In this document: positions 1 through 9,232 of the stretch, piece after piece | Numbering within the stretch: position 1 is the first letter of the stretch | Layout: each line of letters opens with the position of its first letter | Source of the DNA: Enterocloster bolteae | GTDB lineage: Bacteria; Bacillota; Clostridia; Lachnospirales; Lachnospiraceae | NCBI GenBank assembly: GCA_021772025.1 | Contig: JAETNT010000001.1 | Coordinates: forward strand, 151,713-215,712 | Length of the DNA: 64,000 nt | Direction of reading: 5' to 3' | Notes under the pieces: generated by a model | Database searches by the model: none | The model's input: the letters and a program-made list of their open reading frames with translations, nothing else | Told to the model about the DNA's origin: nothing | Translations under genes and position numbers: made by a program

Positions 1-1668
1 GGCCTTTACCTGGCCCTGATTCTCACCGCCATTCTCCTCCAGACCGGGCGGCTGAATATTGCTTTAGATTATGATTCCCTCCATTACGGGCTGCGCTCCC
101 CGTATATTTTGGACAACGGCAGAGGGATCTATGAGAATTTGGGAACTGTAAATGTAGTCTACACTTACGCAAAGGGTCTGGAGGTTTTAGCTCTTCCTCT
201 TTCCGGACTTCCCGGATACGGCTTTGTTTTATCTTTTAACATTTGGCTGGCCGCAGGGGTTCTTTATATGGGATATCGTCTGGCGAAGCTTTATGGCGGG
301 GCAAGGAGGGGGTTGTTTGCCGCGGTACTGATGGCTTTAACTCCCGGTATTTTAAATATGGCTATTACGGCAAAAAGCGATATTATTACCCTGCTTTTTC
401 AATTGATATCCATAGAAGGACTGGCACGGATTGAAAAATCAAGGGACAGGGAAGAACAAGCCAGACTGATTTGTGGTGTTTTTGGGGCCTGTCTTATCAG
501 TTATACTTTAAAACCTACCTCTTTGGTGTTTTCCACAGCCGTTGCAGGAGTGGGGCTTTTGCATTTGACTGCTACAGGAAAAAATATTTTTAAATGGCTT
601 ACAAAAGGAACAGGAGCTTATCGCCTTATTATCATACCGTCGATAGCTTTAGTCGGAATCTGGGCCAGAACTTACTTGCTGACCGGGATGCCTTCTACTT
701 CGGTATTTACAAGCATCTGGGAACTTTTAGGATTTCGTGCCCGCTGGCCTTTTGCCTTCAGTCCCATTCCCAATGAGGGGATTACCATGGGATTTTTCGG
801 GGGATTAAGGCATTTGGGAGATCGGCTTTTAAAAATGTTTTTCGCTCCCACAGGAGAAGATATGGCCCATGTTATCATTGCCTGGGGAACCGGCCTGCTG
901 CTGATTTCTCTGATGGCTGCTGTCCTGTACCGAAAGCAGGCGAATACGCGGCTTTATCATCTGCTTCTTTTAATTATTACCGGACTCAGCGCAGTAAGCG
1001 TTTATCTTCTGTGGCAGGTGGACGGCAATTATTTTATGTTGTGGTACTCTATGGCCGCTGTTTGCGGGGCTATAACGGTCCCCCGGAGCAATATTATTTT
1101 CCTTAAGGTATGGTCTAAAGGATTGGCAGTCCTTGTTACGGTTTTTCAGCTTGGAGTAATGGCCCTTACGAGCTGGGCAGGAGGAGTTGGGTTTACGCCA
1201 ATTTCATTTGTTCACAGAGGGTATTATGCTCACCAGGAAGAGAGTGTGCTAAAAGCTCGGGAGAAAGGGAGAGAGGAAATATGGAAACTCCTTTCCGCAG
1301 ATCCGACAAATCGGGTGGTGGCTTTTGGAGAACATCCCGGGTGCCTGGATTTTGCCTGCAATGTCCAATCCTATTTTGACATTACCGGAAGCGGAGGAAA
1401 CGTTGTTTTGGTAAAAACCTTGGAGAACTTTAAAAATTATTTGCGCTATGCCGGAACGGACTATATTTACGCGGAGGCGGGACACCTGGAGGAAGGAAGC
1501 AGGGAATGGGACGTTCTGCGCTATCTGGTGGAAGAAGGAAGTCTGACGGACATCCGTTACGAAAACGGAAATATGGCGGCCAAGGTCAGCTTAGACGGCA
1601 CAGGCTACGACACCGAAGAAGCTGCCCGGGCCGCAGAAGAGTTTTACCGGATGATAATTCTTAAATAG
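1..1668 (+). CDS. GT-C-like membrane glycosyltransferase, 5' partial
   Basis: The reading frame is open from base 1, so the true start lies outside the window; 555 residues are visible. The protein is strongly hydrophobic with about ten predicted membrane segments and a soluble C-terminal part from about residue 420. An acidic DYD motif (visible residues 23-25) lies in what would be the first extracytoplasmic loop, the place where GT-C enzymes using polyprenyl-phosphate sugars carry their catalytic acid. It is followed 34 bp later by a similar membrane protein and then by the rfbFGH genes, so a role in adding sugars to a cell-surface glycan is likely. Donor and acceptor cannot be told. A TTG inside the frame at 109 is not a credible start because coding sequence continues upstream. 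Confidence 0.75.
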   Translation, partial: GLYLALILTAILLQTGRLNIALDYDSLHYGLRSPYILDNGRGIYENLGTVNVVYTYAKGLEVLALPLSGLPGYGFVLSFNIWLAAGVLYMGYRLAKLYGGARRGLFAAVLMALTPGILNMAITAKSDIITLLFQLISIEGLARIEKSRDREEQARLICGVFGACLISYTLKPTSLVFSTAVAGVGLLHLTATGKNIFKWLTKGTGAYRLIIIPSIALVGIWARTYLLTGMPSTSVFTSIWELLGFRARWPFAFSPIPNEGITMGFFGGLRHLGDRLLKMFFAPTGEDMAHVIIAWGTGLLLISLMAAVLYRKQANTRLYHLLLLIITGLSAVSVYLLWQVDGNYFMLWYSMAAVCGAITVPRSNIIFLKVWSKGLAVLVTVFQLGVMALTSWAGGVGFTPISFVHRGYYAHQEESVLKAREKGREEIWKLLSADPTNRVVAFGEHPGCLDFACNVQSYFDITGSGGNVVLVKTLENFKNYLRYAGTDYIYAEAGHLEEGSREWDVLRYLVEEGSLTDIRYENGNMAAKVSLDGTGYDTEEAARAAEEFYRMIILK

Positions 1669-1702
1669 GCCATTGTCCGGGCCGTTAAGAAAGGAATATA
1701 TT

Positions 1703-3565
1703 ATGGGTTTAAAGATGCCTCTGGAACAGAAAAATAAGTGGAAAAACGATGTGATTGCAGTTCTTCTTCTGGGGAGCTTTGCTTTTTTTATTAATCGGGG
1801 GATCGAGATAAAGGGCCTGTATATGGATGATTTGTACCTGTGGTCCTGCTATGGAGAGCAGTCCTTCCTGGAATTTAATTTTCCAATGGGAAGCACCCGT
1901 TTCCGGTTCCTTTATTACCTGATGGCTTGGCTGGAACTGGCTTTTGTGGGAAACCGCGTGGAGTGGTTCGTCCCTATTAATATCCTTTTCAATATTTTGG
2001 TGTCGGCACAAGTTTACTGGTTTGGCACAAAGCTTTCCGGCAGCAGAGGAAGCGGATTTATTGCAGGGATTTTGTATCTTCTGTCCAGGATGTCCTACTA
2101 TCAGATTAGTCAGGTTTACGGCCTTATGGAAACTGCCGCTACGGCCATGGCCCTGGGCATTTTAATGCTGCTTTATTTCCAGATCAACGAAAAAAGAACG
2201 GATCGGGGATTTTACGGCGCATGTATTTTGTATTTTTCCGTTTGCTTTGTCCATGAAAGATATATGGCATTGCTTCCCTTGCTCTGGCTGGCGTTAGTTC
2301 TCTCCCTAAAAAAAGGACAAAAATTTAACTGGAAAAAATGGGCGGCCCCATTTGCTTCTTTTGGAGCGGTTATGGGAATCCGCTGGTTTACCATTGGTTC
2401 CGTCCTTCCGGCAGGAACCGGGGGGACTCAGGTGGCAGACACCTTTTCCATAAAGAAAGCGGTTTGGCATGCCCTATGCCAGGTAGGCTATGTATTTGGC
2501 TGCAATGCAGGGCCGGAGCATTTAAACGGTATGTCCTGGCAGGATTCCCCCAGATGGATTAAATTGTTTGTCATTTTATCCAATCTGGTGCTGCTGGCGC
2601 TGTTGGTGGCTTTTCTCGTTAAGATGATCCGTACCCGGAAGAAATTTCCGGTATATTTAAAGAACATCCTGCTGTTTCTGACTTTTATTGCGCTGTGCAT
2701 TGGCGCATCCAGTGTTACGATCCGGATAGAGATGCGTTGGGTTTATGTATCCTACACGGCCGCTCTGCTGTTCCTTTGCTACATTCTGGGAGTTCTGCGG
2801 GAGCCGGGAGAATGCGGAGAAGAAAGAAGACACAACAGCCAGCGAATATTTAATACAACCGCCTGCACCGGAGTGCTTTTCCTGTATTTCCTGCTCACTC
2901 TGCCTGCAGAAACTTTTTACAGGGAGAAATACCCTAACCTCTATTTCTGGCCCAATCAGCTCCGCTATAATTCTCTGGCAGAGGAAACCTACGAAAGATA
3001 CGGAGATGAGATTTTTGGGAAAACCATTTATATTATAGGAAATTCCTATGAAATGAGCGAGTTTACCGCAGATACTTTTTTTAAAGTTTTTGACAAGGAG
3101 AGGAAGGCGGAGGGAACTCGGATTGAGTTTATTGACAGTATCCTTCAGGTAGGACAGGTGAAAGAAAATATGCTGATTCTCCGGGAGGATCCAAAACATA
3201 ATAGGTTCCAGGACATTACGGCAGTGGTTCAGAGCTTAAAATGTGAGATTATAAACGGCTATTATCGGGACGGATGGATGGATGAGCACGCCAAGATCCG
3301 AGTGATGGCCGGGGCTCAAGGGCTAATCCGCCTGAAATTTATGTTCCCCGGAATTTTAAACGGCGGAGAGACCACAACCATCTACGTAGACGGAAAGCTG
3401 GCGGCGGAAATTCCGGTGACAGAAAGCATCTATTACCAGGAGATTGAGGCGGAACCTTACCAGATCGTGGAGCTGAAATTTGAGCATAATTTTTATATGC
3501 AGAACGCCCAGGAAAAACGGGGAGAGGACAAGCTGGCAGTAATTGCGGAGATTGAGGCCGATTAA
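1703..3565 (+). CDS. GT-C-like polytopic membrane protein
   Basis: 620 residues from the ATG at 1703, chosen over an upstream TTG at 1673 because an AGAAAGGAAT ribosome site ends about 7 bases before it. The first two thirds hold roughly ten membrane segments; the first loop carries an Asp-Asp pair (D42-D43, in GLYMDDLYLW), as in GT-C glycosyltransferases. The last 200 residues are soluble and look beta-rich, as in enzymes with an extracytoplasmic acceptor-binding domain. It lies 34 bp after one membrane protein and 46 bp before another, in a glycan operon. The fold is inferred from topology and the acidic loop only; the sugar specificity is unknown. Confidence 0.7.
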   Translation: MGLKMPLEQKNKWKNDVIAVLLLGSFAFFINRGIEIKGLYMDDLYLWSCYGEQSFLEFNFPMGSTRFRFLYYLMAWLELAFVGNRVEWFVPINILFNILVSAQVYWFGTKLSGSRGSGFIAGILYLLSRMSYYQISQVYGLMETAATAMALGILMLLYFQINEKRTDRGFYGACILYFSVCFVHERYMALLPLLWLALVLSLKKGQKFNWKKWAAPFASFGAVMGIRWFTIGSVLPAGTGGTQVADTFSIKKAVWHALCQVGYVFGCNAGPEHLNGMSWQDSPRWIKLFVILSNLVLLALLVAFLVKMIRTRKKFPVYLKNILLFLTFIALCIGASSVTIRIEMRWVYVSYTAALLFLCYILGVLREPGECGEERRHNSQRIFNTTACTGVLFLYFLLTLPAETFYREKYPNLYFWPNQLRYNSLAEETYERYGDEIFGKTIYIIGNSYEMSEFTADTFFKVFDKERKAEGTRIEFIDSILQVGQVKENMLILREDPKHNRFQDITAVVQSLKCEIINGYYRDGWMDEHAKIRVMAGAQGLIRLKFMFPGILNGGETTTIYVDGKLAAEIPVTESIYYQEIEAEPYQIVELKFEHNFYMQNAQEKRGEDKLAVIAEIEAD

Positions 3566-3611
3566 AAGAAAAAATTGCAACGGCTCATACAGGCAGGAGG
3601 AGTGGGATATA

Positions 3612-5135
3612 ATGAAACGGTCTTACGGCAGCGTATTGTTCCCGGCAGCAGGGGTTTTGTTCTGTTTATGGTATGTCTGTTCCGCTACCAGCGATGTGGT
3701 GTATTCAGATTATATCCGGCTGATAAATTCCTATTTGCCGGACGTATGGAATCCTGAAAAATTTTTTGTTCCTGATATTTTTACCAGGATCCCGGTAAAC
3801 TTTTTAGGACGGGGCATTAATGTGGAATGCTTTCATTTCAGCGTCCGGTTTGACCAAATCCTGGGAATTTTGGGATTGGGGCTGGCGGCTTGGGTAACCG
3901 GGATATATATAATAAAAGAGAGGCTGGGATTTGCCTTCCTGTTAGCGGTAATGGTTCTGATGTTCAGCCTGAATAAATGGGAAATGCTGACTAACGGAAG
4001 CGGCTGGGCGCATTTTCTGGCATTTGCCTGCTTTTATTACTACTATTTGGCACTGGATCGGGTATGGCAAAGTGGAAAAAAGGGTATCCGTCCCGGCAAT
4101 ATGACAGAAAAGCCATGGGACAGGCCGGTGCTGCTCCTGCTTCCCTTTGTTACTACTCTGGGAATTGCAGGGCAGTATTGCGCCATTTATTCCGGCGTAA
4201 TGATAGTGGTCTATGGATTTTTAGGGTTCTGGAATACTTTTATCGAAGCGGACGGCAGATTTTTGGCAGGCCGAGGGAAGGACAAAGGCCTGCATTACTG
4301 GCTCTGGCTCTTGTGCATTCTGATTCCTTTGGCCCTTTATATTGTCAGCAATACCTTTGCGGTAGAGGAGCATGCAGGGGCTACAGATTTGAGCTTTACA
4401 GAAGCTTTGAGGCAGAATCCCGGTTTTTTTCCGGCATTTTTTATTAAATCCTTTGCAGGTATGCTTTTGGGCGGGGAAACTATAGAGAGCCGTCTTCAAC
4501 TTCCCAACCGGATTATAATTCTTATGGGAGTTCTGGTTATGGGCGGATATCTTTTAGGATTATGGCTTAACATAAAATATCAGATTTATGAAAGGACGTT
4601 GTTCCCTCTTCTTTTAATTTTATCCGGAGGATGCAGCCATGTATTGATTTTGATTTCCCGGTGGATTTTCTTAAATCAGGAAAATTACGGTATGAGTTCC
4701 CGGTATGCAGTTCAATTCCAGATGGGGATCATAGGCATTGTGCTGACAGTGGCCAGTGCCTGGAAGATGGAAGGCAGCAGGCGATCACGGCCTGGGGACA
4801 CAGGGCGGGCTTTGGGCAGAAAAGCAGAAAAACGCTTAAAAAAACATTCTATGGCGGCTGTATTGGGTGTGGTTTTTATCGGAATTATTTTATGCGGCAA
4901 TATGGCTACCACTGTTGACGAGCTTGTAAAAGCTCCTTACCGTAAAGAACGGTATGAGGAAAAGATACAGGCCGCTTTGAATTACAGAAATTACAGCGAC
5001 GAAGAATTGGAAAATATTTTCGAATACCGCAAAGGACCTGAGAAAATCCGTCGGGCATTAGAAATTTTAGAAGTGAACCATTGGAATGTATACGGGCATT
5101 TGGACATCGATGGGCAAGAAGGAGGAAGCGCATGA
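3612..5135 (+). CDS. GT-C-like polytopic membrane protein
   Basis: 507 residues. The ATG at 3612 is preceded by AGGAGG at 3595-3600; a longer reading from 3543 would overlap the upstream gene and lacks a ribosome site. About eleven membrane segments are visible, with an SDY acidic motif (D33) in the first loop and a short charged C-terminal tail. The stop codon overlaps the start of rfbF by 4 bases (ATGA), so the two genes are translationally coupled. This is the third large membrane protein in the run. Together they could be transferases, or one could be a flippase-like component, of a glycan containing the sugar made by rfbFGH. Substrate unknown. Confidence 0.65.
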   Translation: MKRSYGSVLFPAAGVLFCLWYVCSATSDVVYSDYIRLINSYLPDVWNPEKFFVPDIFTRIPVNFLGRGINVECFHFSVRFDQILGILGLGLAAWVTGIYIIKERLGFAFLLAVMVLMFSLNKWEMLTNGSGWAHFLAFACFYYYYLALDRVWQSGKKGIRPGNMTEKPWDRPVLLLLPFVTTLGIAGQYCAIYSGVMIVVYGFLGFWNTFIEADGRFLAGRGKDKGLHYWLWLLCILIPLALYIVSNTFAVEEHAGATDLSFTEALRQNPGFFPAFFIKSFAGMLLGGETIESRLQLPNRIIILMGVLVMGGYLLGLWLNIKYQIYERTLFPLLLILSGGCSHVLILISRWIFLNQENYGMSSRYAVQFQMGIIGIVLTVASAWKMEGSRRSRPGDTGRALGRKAEKRLKKHSMAAVLGVVFIGIILCGNMATTVDELVKAPYRKERYEEKIQAALNYRNYSDEELENIFEYRKGPEKIRRALEILEVNHWNVYGHLDIDGQEGGSA

Positions 5136-5902
5136 AAGTTGTATTATTAGCCGGAGGATTCGGTACCAGAATCAGTGAGGAAAGTCATTTAAAACCGAAG
5201 CCCATGATTGAAATCGGGGAAAAACCGATTTTGTGGCATATTATGAAATACTATTCTCAGTTCGGTTTTCACGAGTTTGTGATCTGTCTGGGCTACAAGC
5301 AGTATGTGGTAAAGGAGTTTTTTGCAGACTATTTCCTTCACACCTCGGATGTAACCTTTGATCTGACAAATAACCGGATGGAGGTGCACAACAACTATTC
5401 GGAACCATGGAAGGTGACCTTGGTGGATACGGGCCTTAATACCATGACGGGAGGACGGGTAAGGCGTATCCGCCCCTATGTGGAAGATGAGCCTTTCATG
5501 CTGACCTACGGCGACGGCGTTGCGGACGTAGATCTGAATGCCCTGATGAAGTTTCACAAAAATCACGGGAAGATTGCCACACTTACTACAGTAAATGTGG
5601 GGCAGAAATTCGGAGTGCTGGATTTGAACAGCTCCGGACAGGTTAAGGCTTTTCGGGAAAAAAATGATAATGACGGAGCCTTGATCAACGGCGGTTTTAT
5701 GGTATTTAACCCGGGCATTTTTGATTATCTGGAGAATGATGGGACAGTTCTGGAAAAGGGGCCCTTGGAAAATTTGGCAAAGGACGGACAGCTGATGGCT
5801 TACTGTCATGAAGGCTTTTGGAAATGCATGGATACGCAGAGAGATAAAAATCAATTGGAGGCCATGTGGCAATCCGGGAAAGCCCCATGGAAAATTTGGT
5901 AG
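5132..5902 (+). CDS. rfbF: glucose-1-phosphate cytidylyltransferase
   Basis: 256 residues, the usual size for the family. It makes CDP-glucose from CTP and glucose-1-phosphate, the first step toward CDP-3,6-dideoxyhexoses. The N-terminal nucleotide-binding signature LAGGFGTR (residues 6-13) and the KPKPM motif (21-25) are intact, as is the YGDGVAD metal-binding stretch (126-132). The start at 5132 overlaps the preceding gene by 4 bases and has AAGGAGGAAGCGC just upstream. It is followed by rfbG after 18 bp and then rfbH, the standard gene order of this pathway. The cytoplasmic location and the reaction are well established for the family. Confidence 0.95.
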   Translation: MKVVLLAGGFGTRISEESHLKPKPMIEIGEKPILWHIMKYYSQFGFHEFVICLGYKQYVVKEFFADYFLHTSDVTFDLTNNRMEVHNNYSEPWKVTLVDTGLNTMTGGRVRRIRPYVEDEPFMLTYGDGVADVDLNALMKFHKNHGKIATLTTVNVGQKFGVLDLNSSGQVKAFREKNDNDGALINGGFMVFNPGIFDYLENDGTVLEKGPLENLAKDGQLMAYCHEGFWKCMDTQRDKNQLEAMWQSGKAPWKIW

Positions 5903-5920
5903 GAGATAGGAGACGGGATT

Positions 5921-6979
5921 ATGACATTACAGGAATTAACGGACTTTTATAAGGATAAACGGGTTCTGGTAACCGGACATACGGGGTTTAAAGGGACCTG
6001 GCTGTGCAGAATTTTAAGCCTTTGCGGGGCAAAGGTGACTGGCTATGCTCTGAATCCCCCTACAGACCCTTCCATTTACCAGGTTATTGGCCTTGAGGAT
6101 ACTATGGATTCCCGAATCGGCGATATCCGGGATCTGGACAGCCTGAAAAAGGTGTTTGATGAAACTCGGCCGGAGGTGGTATTCCACCTGGCTGCCCAGC
6201 CGATTGTAAGGGATTCCTATAAGGATCCGGTTTATACCTATGAGACGAATGTAATGGGGACGGTTAATGTGTTGGAGTGTATCCGCGCTACCGGGCCGGT
6301 AAAGTCTTTCTTAAATATTACCACGGATAAGGTATACGAGAACCGGGAGTGGGAATACGGTTACCGGGAGTGCGATCCCTTAGACGGCTACGATCCTTAT
6401 TCCAACAGCAAGTCCTGTTCTGAACTGGTGACTCACAGCTATGAAAGGTCCTTCTTCGGAGATGGGAGATGTGCCATTTCCACTTCCAGAGCAGGCAACG
6501 TAATTGGCGGCGGCGATTTTGCAAATGACCGGATTATTCCGGACTGTATCCGGGCAGCGGCGGCGGGAAGAGAGATTATCGTCAGGAATCCTCATTCTAC
6601 AAGACCCTACCAGCATGTGCTGGAGCCGTTGGCAGTATACCTAACCATTGCCATGATGCAGTATTCGGATAGAAAAATGGCAGGATACTATAATGTGGGA
6701 CCGGATGATGCAGACTGTGTTACCACCGGCCAGCTGGCAGACTTGTTCTGCAAGGCCTGGGGCCATGGGCAGACTTGGATAAACCGCTGTGACGGCGGCC
6801 CTCATGAGGCAGGCTTTTTAAAGCTGGACTGCTCCAGAATTAAACGGGTTTTTGGGTGGACGCCGCGCTATCACGTGAAGGAGGCGGTAGAAAAAACAGT
6901 GGAGTGGTCCAAACAGTATCTGGAGGGACAGGATATGCTGGAAGCAACGGACAGGCAGATAAAGGAGTTTTTCAGCTGA
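5921..6979 (+). CDS. rfbG: CDP-glucose 4,6-dehydratase
   Basis: 352 residues. An NAD-dependent short-chain dehydrogenase/reductase that converts CDP-glucose to CDP-4-keto-6-deoxyglucose. The Rossmann signature TGHTGFKG sits at residues 18-25, a TTDKVYE stretch at 134-140, and the catalytic YSNSK (Tyr160-Lys164) is present. The ribosome site AGGAGATAGGAG precedes the ATG. It lies between the cytidylyltransferase and the rfbH dehydrase, so the second step of the CDP-deoxyhexose pathway is secure. Confidence 0.95.
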   Translation: MTLQELTDFYKDKRVLVTGHTGFKGTWLCRILSLCGAKVTGYALNPPTDPSIYQVIGLEDTMDSRIGDIRDLDSLKKVFDETRPEVVFHLAAQPIVRDSYKDPVYTYETNVMGTVNVLECIRATGPVKSFLNITTDKVYENREWEYGYRECDPLDGYDPYSNSKSCSELVTHSYERSFFGDGRCAISTSRAGNVIGGGDFANDRIIPDCIRAAAAGREIIVRNPHSTRPYQHVLEPLAVYLTIAMMQYSDRKMAGYYNVGPDDADCVTTGQLADLFCKAWGHGQTWINRCDGGPHEAGFLKLDCSRIKRVFGWTPRYHVKEAVEKTVEWSKQYLEGQDMLEATDRQIKEFFS

Positions 6980-7015
6980 TTTCTGCATGATCAAGAAAAA
7001 GGAGATAAAAAAGAT

Positions 7016-8356
7016 ATGTTTGAGACAATGAGCGAACAAGAGGCCAGAAAGGCTATTTTGGATTTGACTGCAGAATATTGTACAACTTTTCATAATAAGA
7101 AAAAGCCGTTTCAGGAGGGAGACAGAATTCCTTACGCATCCAGAGTCTATGACCAAAATGAGATGGTAAACCTGGTAGATTCCGCCCTGGAGTTCTGGCT
7201 TACCTCCGGGCGTTATACAGATAAATTTGAGGAAAAACTGGCAGAATACCTGAAGGTGAGCTTCTGCTCTCTGGTGAATTCCGGCTCCTCCGCAAACCTG
7301 ATTGCTTTTATGACTCTTACATCTCCGCTTTTGGGGGAGCGGCAGGTAAAAAGAGGAGATGAGATTATAACCGTGGCGGCAGGATTTCCCACTACGGTCA
7401 CCCCGGCTATTCAGTACGGTGCGGTTCCGGTTTTTGTAGATGTGACCATCCCTCAATATAATATAGATGTAACCATGCTGGAGTCAGCCCTGTCCGAAAA
7501 AACCAAGGCAGTGATGATTGCCCACACCTTGGGAAATCCCTTCGATCTTAAGACGGTAAAGGAATTCTGTGAGAAACATCATCTGTGGCTGGTGGAGGAC
7601 AATTGCGATGCCCTGGGAAGCAGCTATGAAATAGACGGTATCAAGAAGCTTACAGGAACCATCGGAGATATCGGCACCTCCAGTTTCTATCCGCCTCATC
7701 ATATGACCATGGGCGAAGGAGGGGCTGTGTATACCAACAACCCCCTGCTAAATAGGATTATCCGATCCTTCCGGGACTGGGGCCGGGACTGCGTCTGCCC
7801 GTCCGGCCGGGATAACCTGTGCGGCCACCGTTTTGACAGGCAATATGGAGAGCTGCCTTTGGGCTATGATCACAAATACGTATATTCTCACTTTGGATAT
7901 AATTTAAAGGCTACAGATCTGCAGGCATCTATCGGGTGCGCCCAATTGGAGAAATTTCCCTCCTTTGTGGAAAGAAGAAAAGAAAATTTTGCCCGTTTAA
8001 AAGCCGGCCTTTTAGAATGCCAGGACAAACTGATTCTGCCGGAAGCCTGCCCTGGATCCGATCCCAGCTGGTTCGGCTTTCTGATTACCTGTAAAGAAGG
8101 AACAGACAGAAACCAGGTGGTTCAATATGCAGAGAGCAAAGGCATCCAGACCCGGATGCTGTTCGCCGGAAATTTGACTAAGCATCCCTGCTTTGACCAG
8201 ATGAGAGCGTCAGGAGAAGGATATCGGGTAGTGGGAGACCTGGCGGTTACTGACCGGATTATGAAAGATACTTTCTGGGTGGGGGTCTATCCGGGAATGA
8301 CGGATCAGATGATTAACTATATGGCGGAGACAATTAAAGAAGCAGTAAGGCCATAA
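7016..8356 (+). CDS. rfbH: CDP-4-dehydro-6-deoxyglucose 3-dehydrase (E1)
   Basis: 446 residues. An aminotransferase-fold enzyme using PMP and a [2Fe-2S] cluster to remove the C3 hydroxyl of CDP-4-keto-6-deoxyglucose. The lysine of ordinary aminotransferases is replaced by histidine (PPHHMTMGEGG, His228-His229), the hallmark of this enzyme. Candidate cluster ligands are Cys197, Cys259, Cys261 and Cys269; the last three show the C-x-C-x7-C spacing. Family enzymes need a flavin/iron-sulphur reductase partner (E3), which is not encoded in this window, nor is a downstream C4 reductase or epimerase. Either these lie elsewhere or another electron donor serves. Confidence 0.93.
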   Translation: MFETMSEQEARKAILDLTAEYCTTFHNKKKPFQEGDRIPYASRVYDQNEMVNLVDSALEFWLTSGRYTDKFEEKLAEYLKVSFCSLVNSGSSANLIAFMTLTSPLLGERQVKRGDEIITVAAGFPTTVTPAIQYGAVPVFVDVTIPQYNIDVTMLESALSEKTKAVMIAHTLGNPFDLKTVKEFCEKHHLWLVEDNCDALGSSYEIDGIKKLTGTIGDIGTSSFYPPHHMTMGEGGAVYTNNPLLNRIIRSFRDWGRDCVCPSGRDNLCGHRFDRQYGELPLGYDHKYVYSHFGYNLKATDLQASIGCAQLEKFPSFVERRKENFARLKAGLLECQDKLILPEACPGSDPSWFGFLITCKEGTDRNQVVQYAESKGIQTRMLFAGNLTKHPCFDQMRASGEGYRVVGDLAVTDRIMKDTFWVGVYPGMTDQMINYMAETIKEAVRP

Positions 8357-8376
8357 GGCCCAGGAGGCAATAGTTC

Positions 8377-9207
8377 ATGGATTTAACGAAAGTACACCAG
8401 GCTAATCTGGCAATATTAAAGGCGATTGATTCTATCTGCCGGGAAGAGAACATCCAGTATATGCTGGACGCGGGAACTCTTTTGGGGGCTGTCCGCCACA
8501 AGGGGTTTATCCCCTGGGATGATGACGCGGACGTGGCCTTTACCAGGGACAACTATACCCGGTTTATACGGGCGGCCAGGAAGAAGCTGCCTGCCGGAAT
8601 GACCTTGCTGGAACCAAAAGATTTAAGAGGAGGGAAAGCGTTTTATGATTTTACCGCCCGAATCTGTTATGAGAAAAGCAGCACTCACCAGGACAGCAAG
8701 GAGATGCAGTTTTACGAGGGAAAGCTGAATCATCTGTGGGTAGATTTATTTACCATTGACGAGCTTCCGGAGAATCCTTTATCCGGCGCTTTTACCAAGT
8801 TTCTTCACAAGGCCATTTACGGCTTGGCCATGGGGCACCGCTATAAACTAGACTTTGCCAAATACAGCCTTGCCAATAAAATTATGGCAGGGGGACTGTC
8901 GGCAGCAGGAAAACTCATCCCCATGAAGTGGATCCGCCGGATGCAGTTTTGCGCGGCAGTTAAGGATAAAAAAGGGACCAGCAGCCTGTATTACTACAGC
9001 AACTATCAGCCGGATTATTTATATGTAACCCTTAGGAAGGAATGGTGTTGTGAGACTGTGGATATGGAATTTGAGGGAGAAATGTTTATGGCTCCGGCCG
9101 GATGGCATCAGGTGCTGACCTGTATTTACGGCGACTATATGACGCCGCCGCCGCCGGATAAACAGATACCGGCTCATTCTGACATGGAGATAGAGGTCTT
9201 TGAGTAA
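8377..9207 (+). CDS. LicD family phosphotransferase
   Basis: 276 residues. The N-terminal LicD signature is complete: MLDAGTLLGAVRHKGF (residues 29-44) followed by PWDDDADVAF (46-55), whose acidic cluster is the metal-binding catalytic site of this nucleotidyltransferase-fold family. LicD proteins transfer phosphocholine or a related phospho-alcohol from CDP-linked donors to surface glycans. The gene lies 20 bp after rfbH and 25 bp before a glycosyltransferase, with CCAGGAGGC as ribosome site. A role in decorating the same surface polymer is likely; the transferred group cannot be told from sequence, and no choline kinase or cytidylyltransferase is nearby. Confidence 0.88.
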   Translation: MDLTKVHQANLAILKAIDSICREENIQYMLDAGTLLGAVRHKGFIPWDDDADVAFTRDNYTRFIRAARKKLPAGMTLLEPKDLRGGKAFYDFTARICYEKSSTHQDSKEMQFYEGKLNHLWVDLFTIDELPENPLSGAFTKFLHKAIYGLAMGHRYKLDFAKYSLANKIMAGGLSAAGKLIPMKWIRRMQFCAAVKDKKGTSSLYYYSNYQPDYLYVTLRKEWCCETVDMEFEGEMFMAPAGWHQVLTCIYGDYMTPPPPDKQIPAHSDMEIEVFE

Positions 9208-9232
9208 GCAGACCTGTTTGGAGGATTTTATC

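Noticed and set aside
2657..3199. A 180-codon minus-strand open frame inside a membrane protein gene
   Set aside because: Low-complexity translation and no start signal; a shadow of the plus-strand gene.
5189..5872. A 227-codon open frame on the minus strand opposite rfbF
   Set aside because: It lies wholly inside a gene with strong family motifs, has no ribosome site and encodes no recognisable domain.
6818..7456. A 212-codon minus-strand open frame spanning the rfbG-rfbH junction
   Set aside because: Antisense to two secure genes; no ribosome site.
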